Of a DNA stretch of 64,000 bases, positions 62,609-64,000 are shown piece by piece. The translations under genes were made by a program, and so were the position numbers. Within the stretch, counting starts at the first letter, position 1; each line of letters starts with the position of its first letter. The DNA comes from Billgrantia endophytica (lineage in GTDB: Bacteria; Pseudomonadota; Gammaproteobacteria; Pseudomonadales; Halomonadaceae). The DNA lies in the NCBI RefSeq assembly GCF_002879615.1, contig NZ_PNRF01000037.1:124001-188000 (forward strand). The letters are read 5' to 3'. The notes beneath the pieces are model-generated. The model did no database searches. It had not been told where the DNA came from and worked only from the letters and a program-made list of their open reading frames with translations.

Positions 62609-62631
62609 GCTGGCCCCGTGCAGGGGCCAGC
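62609..62631 (-). promoter_or_regulatory. Intercistronic stem-loop between DctP and DctQ genes
   Basis: gctggcccc (62609-62617) and ggggccagc (62623-62631) form a perfect 9-bp stem with loop gtgca in the 60-bp gap, 17 bp after the dctP stop. Third case of the same layout in this window. Confidence 0.7.
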
Positions 62632-62648
62632 AGGGTTGGCGGAGCGGA

Positions 62649-63659
62649 TCAGCGCGCGTCGATCGCTTCCTGCGCCGTATCGACCAGTTCCTTGCCGATT
62701 CGCGGACTCCACTTGTCGTAGACGCTGGCAGTCGCCTGCACGAACGCCTCATGCTGCTCCTCGGTCAGCTCGGTGACCTGCACGCCGCGCTCCCGGATGG
62801 CGGCCAGGCGCTCGCTCTCCTCCTCGCGAGTCATGGCGATCTCCCACTCGCCGGCTTCGACGGCGGTTTCGCGAAGGATTTCCCGGTCCTCTGCCGACAG
62901 GGAATCCCAGACGCGCTGGTTCACCGCAAAGATGAGCGGATCATTCATGTAGTTCCAGAGCGTGAGGTATTCCTGGCCAACCTGGTCGATACGCGACACA
63001 TCGAATACCGACAGCGGGTTCTCCTGGCCATCGACGGCACCGGTGGTCAATGCCGGCTGTGCATCGGTCCAGCTCATCTGGGTAGGGTCGGCCCCCAGTG
63101 TGTTGAACGTGTCCTGGAACAGCGGAGAACCCACCACACGAATCTTCAGCCCATCCAGGTCACCGGGTTCGCTGATCGGACCGCGGGAATTGGAGAGCTG
63201 GCGGAAGCCATTCTCGCCCCACGCCAGCGGGATCACGCCGCGGGACTCGATGGCCTCGAAGATCATGTCGCCGGCCTCGCCCCCGGTCACGGCATCCACC
63301 GCATCCTCATCCGGCATGAAGAACGGCAGCGAGAACAGGTTGAGCTCCGGCACCTGGGGCGACCAGTTGATAGTGGACCCCACTGCCATATCGATCAAAC
63401 CAGAGCGCATGGCGGAAAATTCCCGGGTCTGGTCGCCGGCCACCAGCTGGGAGTTGGGATAGACGCGCAGGGTCAGGCGACCCTCGGTGCGCTCTTCCAC
63501 CAGCTCGGCCCACTTCTCGGCGGCCTGGCCCCAGGGAAAGGCGTCGGACAATACGGTGGATACGGAAAGCTCACGGGCCTGGGCGGACAGCGAGGCGGTG
63601 AGCATGGCGGCGCCGGCCAGGGCCGCGGCGAAACGGGTGAGTGGTCTGGCGGATGTCAT
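62649..63659 (-). CDS. TRAP transporter binding protein (DctP family)
   Basis: 336 residues. Signal peptide to about residue 27 (FAAALAGAAMLTASLSAQA), then the DctP fold: FPWGQAAEKWAELVEERTEGRLTLRVYPNSQL, LKIRVVGSPLFQDTFNTLGADPTQMSW with the conserved carboxylate-binding Arg, and AVDGQENPLSVFD. It belongs to the dicarboxylate/sugar-acid DctP branch. AAGGA lies 6 nt before ATG 63659; the longer frame has no homology. The LacI-family regulator just upstream suggests a sugar-acid substrate. Confidence 0.93.
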   Translation of the reverse strand: MTSARPLTRFAAALAGAAMLTASLSAQARELSVSTVLSDAFPWGQAAEKWAELVEERTEGRLTLRVYPNSQLVAGDQTREFSAMRSGLIDMAVGSTINWSPQVPELNLFSLPFFMPDEDAVDAVTGGEAGDMIFEAIESRGVIPLAWGENGFRQLSNSRGPISEPGDLDGLKIRVVGSPLFQDTFNTLGADPTQMSWTDAQPALTTGAVDGQENPLSVFDVSRIDQVGQEYLTLWNYMNDPLIFAVNQRVWDSLSAEDREILRETAVEAGEWEIAMTREEESERLAAIRERGVQVTELTEEQHEAFVQATASVYDKWSPRIGKELVDTAQEAIDAR

Positions 63660-63799
63660 GACGTGTCCTTGCAACAGGGGCCGGTACAGGAAAGCACGGC
63701 CGTGATTATCGTTCTGGGCTGATGCCTCTGATGTTATGACGTGCTGGATCGTGCCACGGCTTCGATATTCCATGAAGTCGCACGTTGAATGCCAGCGTC

Positions 63800-64000
63800 T
63801 CATGCTACCGGGCCAGGAGGGCTCCTGCGGGCCGGACGTCGCGTACTGCGCCGAACCATGGGGGCTACCGGCAGCTTGATATATTGTGGCTCCGTCTGGC
63901 TCCCGTGGATCTGGGCCAGCAACAGCTCCGTCGCCTTCATTATCATTTCATCGACGGGTTGCCTGAGGGTGGTCAACGAGTGACTCGGCCAGGCCGCCAT
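63800..64000 (-). CDS. LacI-family regulator, C-terminal end (continues beyond window)
   Basis: 66 codons visible, the frame running off the right edge. The end AAWPSHSLTTLRQPVDEMIMKATELLLAQI...KLPVAPMVRRSTRRP matches the C-terminus of LacI/PurR-type repressors, where SLTTxRQPVxEM and the VRRST ending are conserved. It lies 140 bp upstream of the TRAP dctP gene on the same strand and probably controls it in response to a sugar or sugar acid. Confidence 0.8.
   Translation of the reverse strand: MAAWPSHSLTTLRQPVDEMIMKATELLLAQIHGSQTEPQYIKLPVAPMVRRSTRRPARRSPPGPVA

Noticed and set aside
5912-62631. The many perfect hairpins as one dispersed repeat family (REP-like)
   Set aside because: Their stem sequences are unrelated to each other; only the positions are alike.

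Overview
The window is GC-rich, gene-dense chromosomal DNA from a halophilic gammaproteobacterium, most likely Halomonas or a close relative in the Halomonadaceae. The main evidence is a complete ectoine/hydroxyectoine degradation cluster in the order known from Halomonas elongata (doeA-doeB-doeX-doeC-doeD-eutB-eutC), a BetT-type choline transporter, three TRAP transporters and a GlgE-type glucan pathway. The organism assignment is inferred from gene content only.

Layout: 1-3733 ends a TreS-maltokinase gene and carries glgB. 3897-11995 (minus) is the ectoine catabolic cluster; a divergent MocR-type regulator and a GhrA-like reductase follow (12204-14589). 14638-16260 is a chemoreceptor. 16816-18764 is nicotinamide salvage (pncA-pncB). 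18860-20636 holds a DUF3108 protein and a LysO-like exporter. 20736-28131 is an envelope-stress module: RND adaptor, RND pump, sensor kinase, response regulator and a Spy/CpxP-like periplasmic protein. The pump operon and the Spy-like gene have similar 11-bp-phased repeats upstream. 28219-31422 is a three-gene TRAP transporter, divergent from betT (31861-33906), whose promoter carries a BetI-like palindrome. 34055-37706 has a SulP transporter, YjbQ, a small membrane protein and a Tat-lipoprotein hydrolase. 37905-48261 is an alcohol/aldehyde oxidation and signalling region: AdhP, ExaC-like aldehyde dehydrogenase, LuxR-type regulator, PQQ-type sugar dehydrogenase, a FIST-hybrid kinase pair, and a second hybrid kinase next to a SUOX-fold protein. 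48367-53154 holds a DUF2189 protein and a compact sulfide/thiosulfate module (cytochrome c, flavocytochrome c flavoprotein, YeeE, fused SoxYZ).

53160-55645 is the most unusual part. It is visibly AT-rich and holds the decayed remains of a colicin-V-like (double-glycine) microcin locus. The precursor gene has a stop codon exactly at the conserved leader Glu(-8). The HlyD-type adaptor lacks its central part, the ABC exporter survives only as its C-terminal end fused by deletion to a truncated JmjC/cupin-like gene, and a small membrane-protein gene is frameshifted.

55985-60133 is a TAXI-type TRAP system with a fused permease and a UspA protein. 60815-63659 is a third TRAP system (DctPQM), and the window ends inside a LacI-family regulator. 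All three TRAP operons have a perfect GC-rich stem-loop between the binding-protein gene and the permease gene, suggesting a shared way of producing more binding protein than permease. No tRNA, rRNA, CRISPR array or intact insertion sequence was seen.
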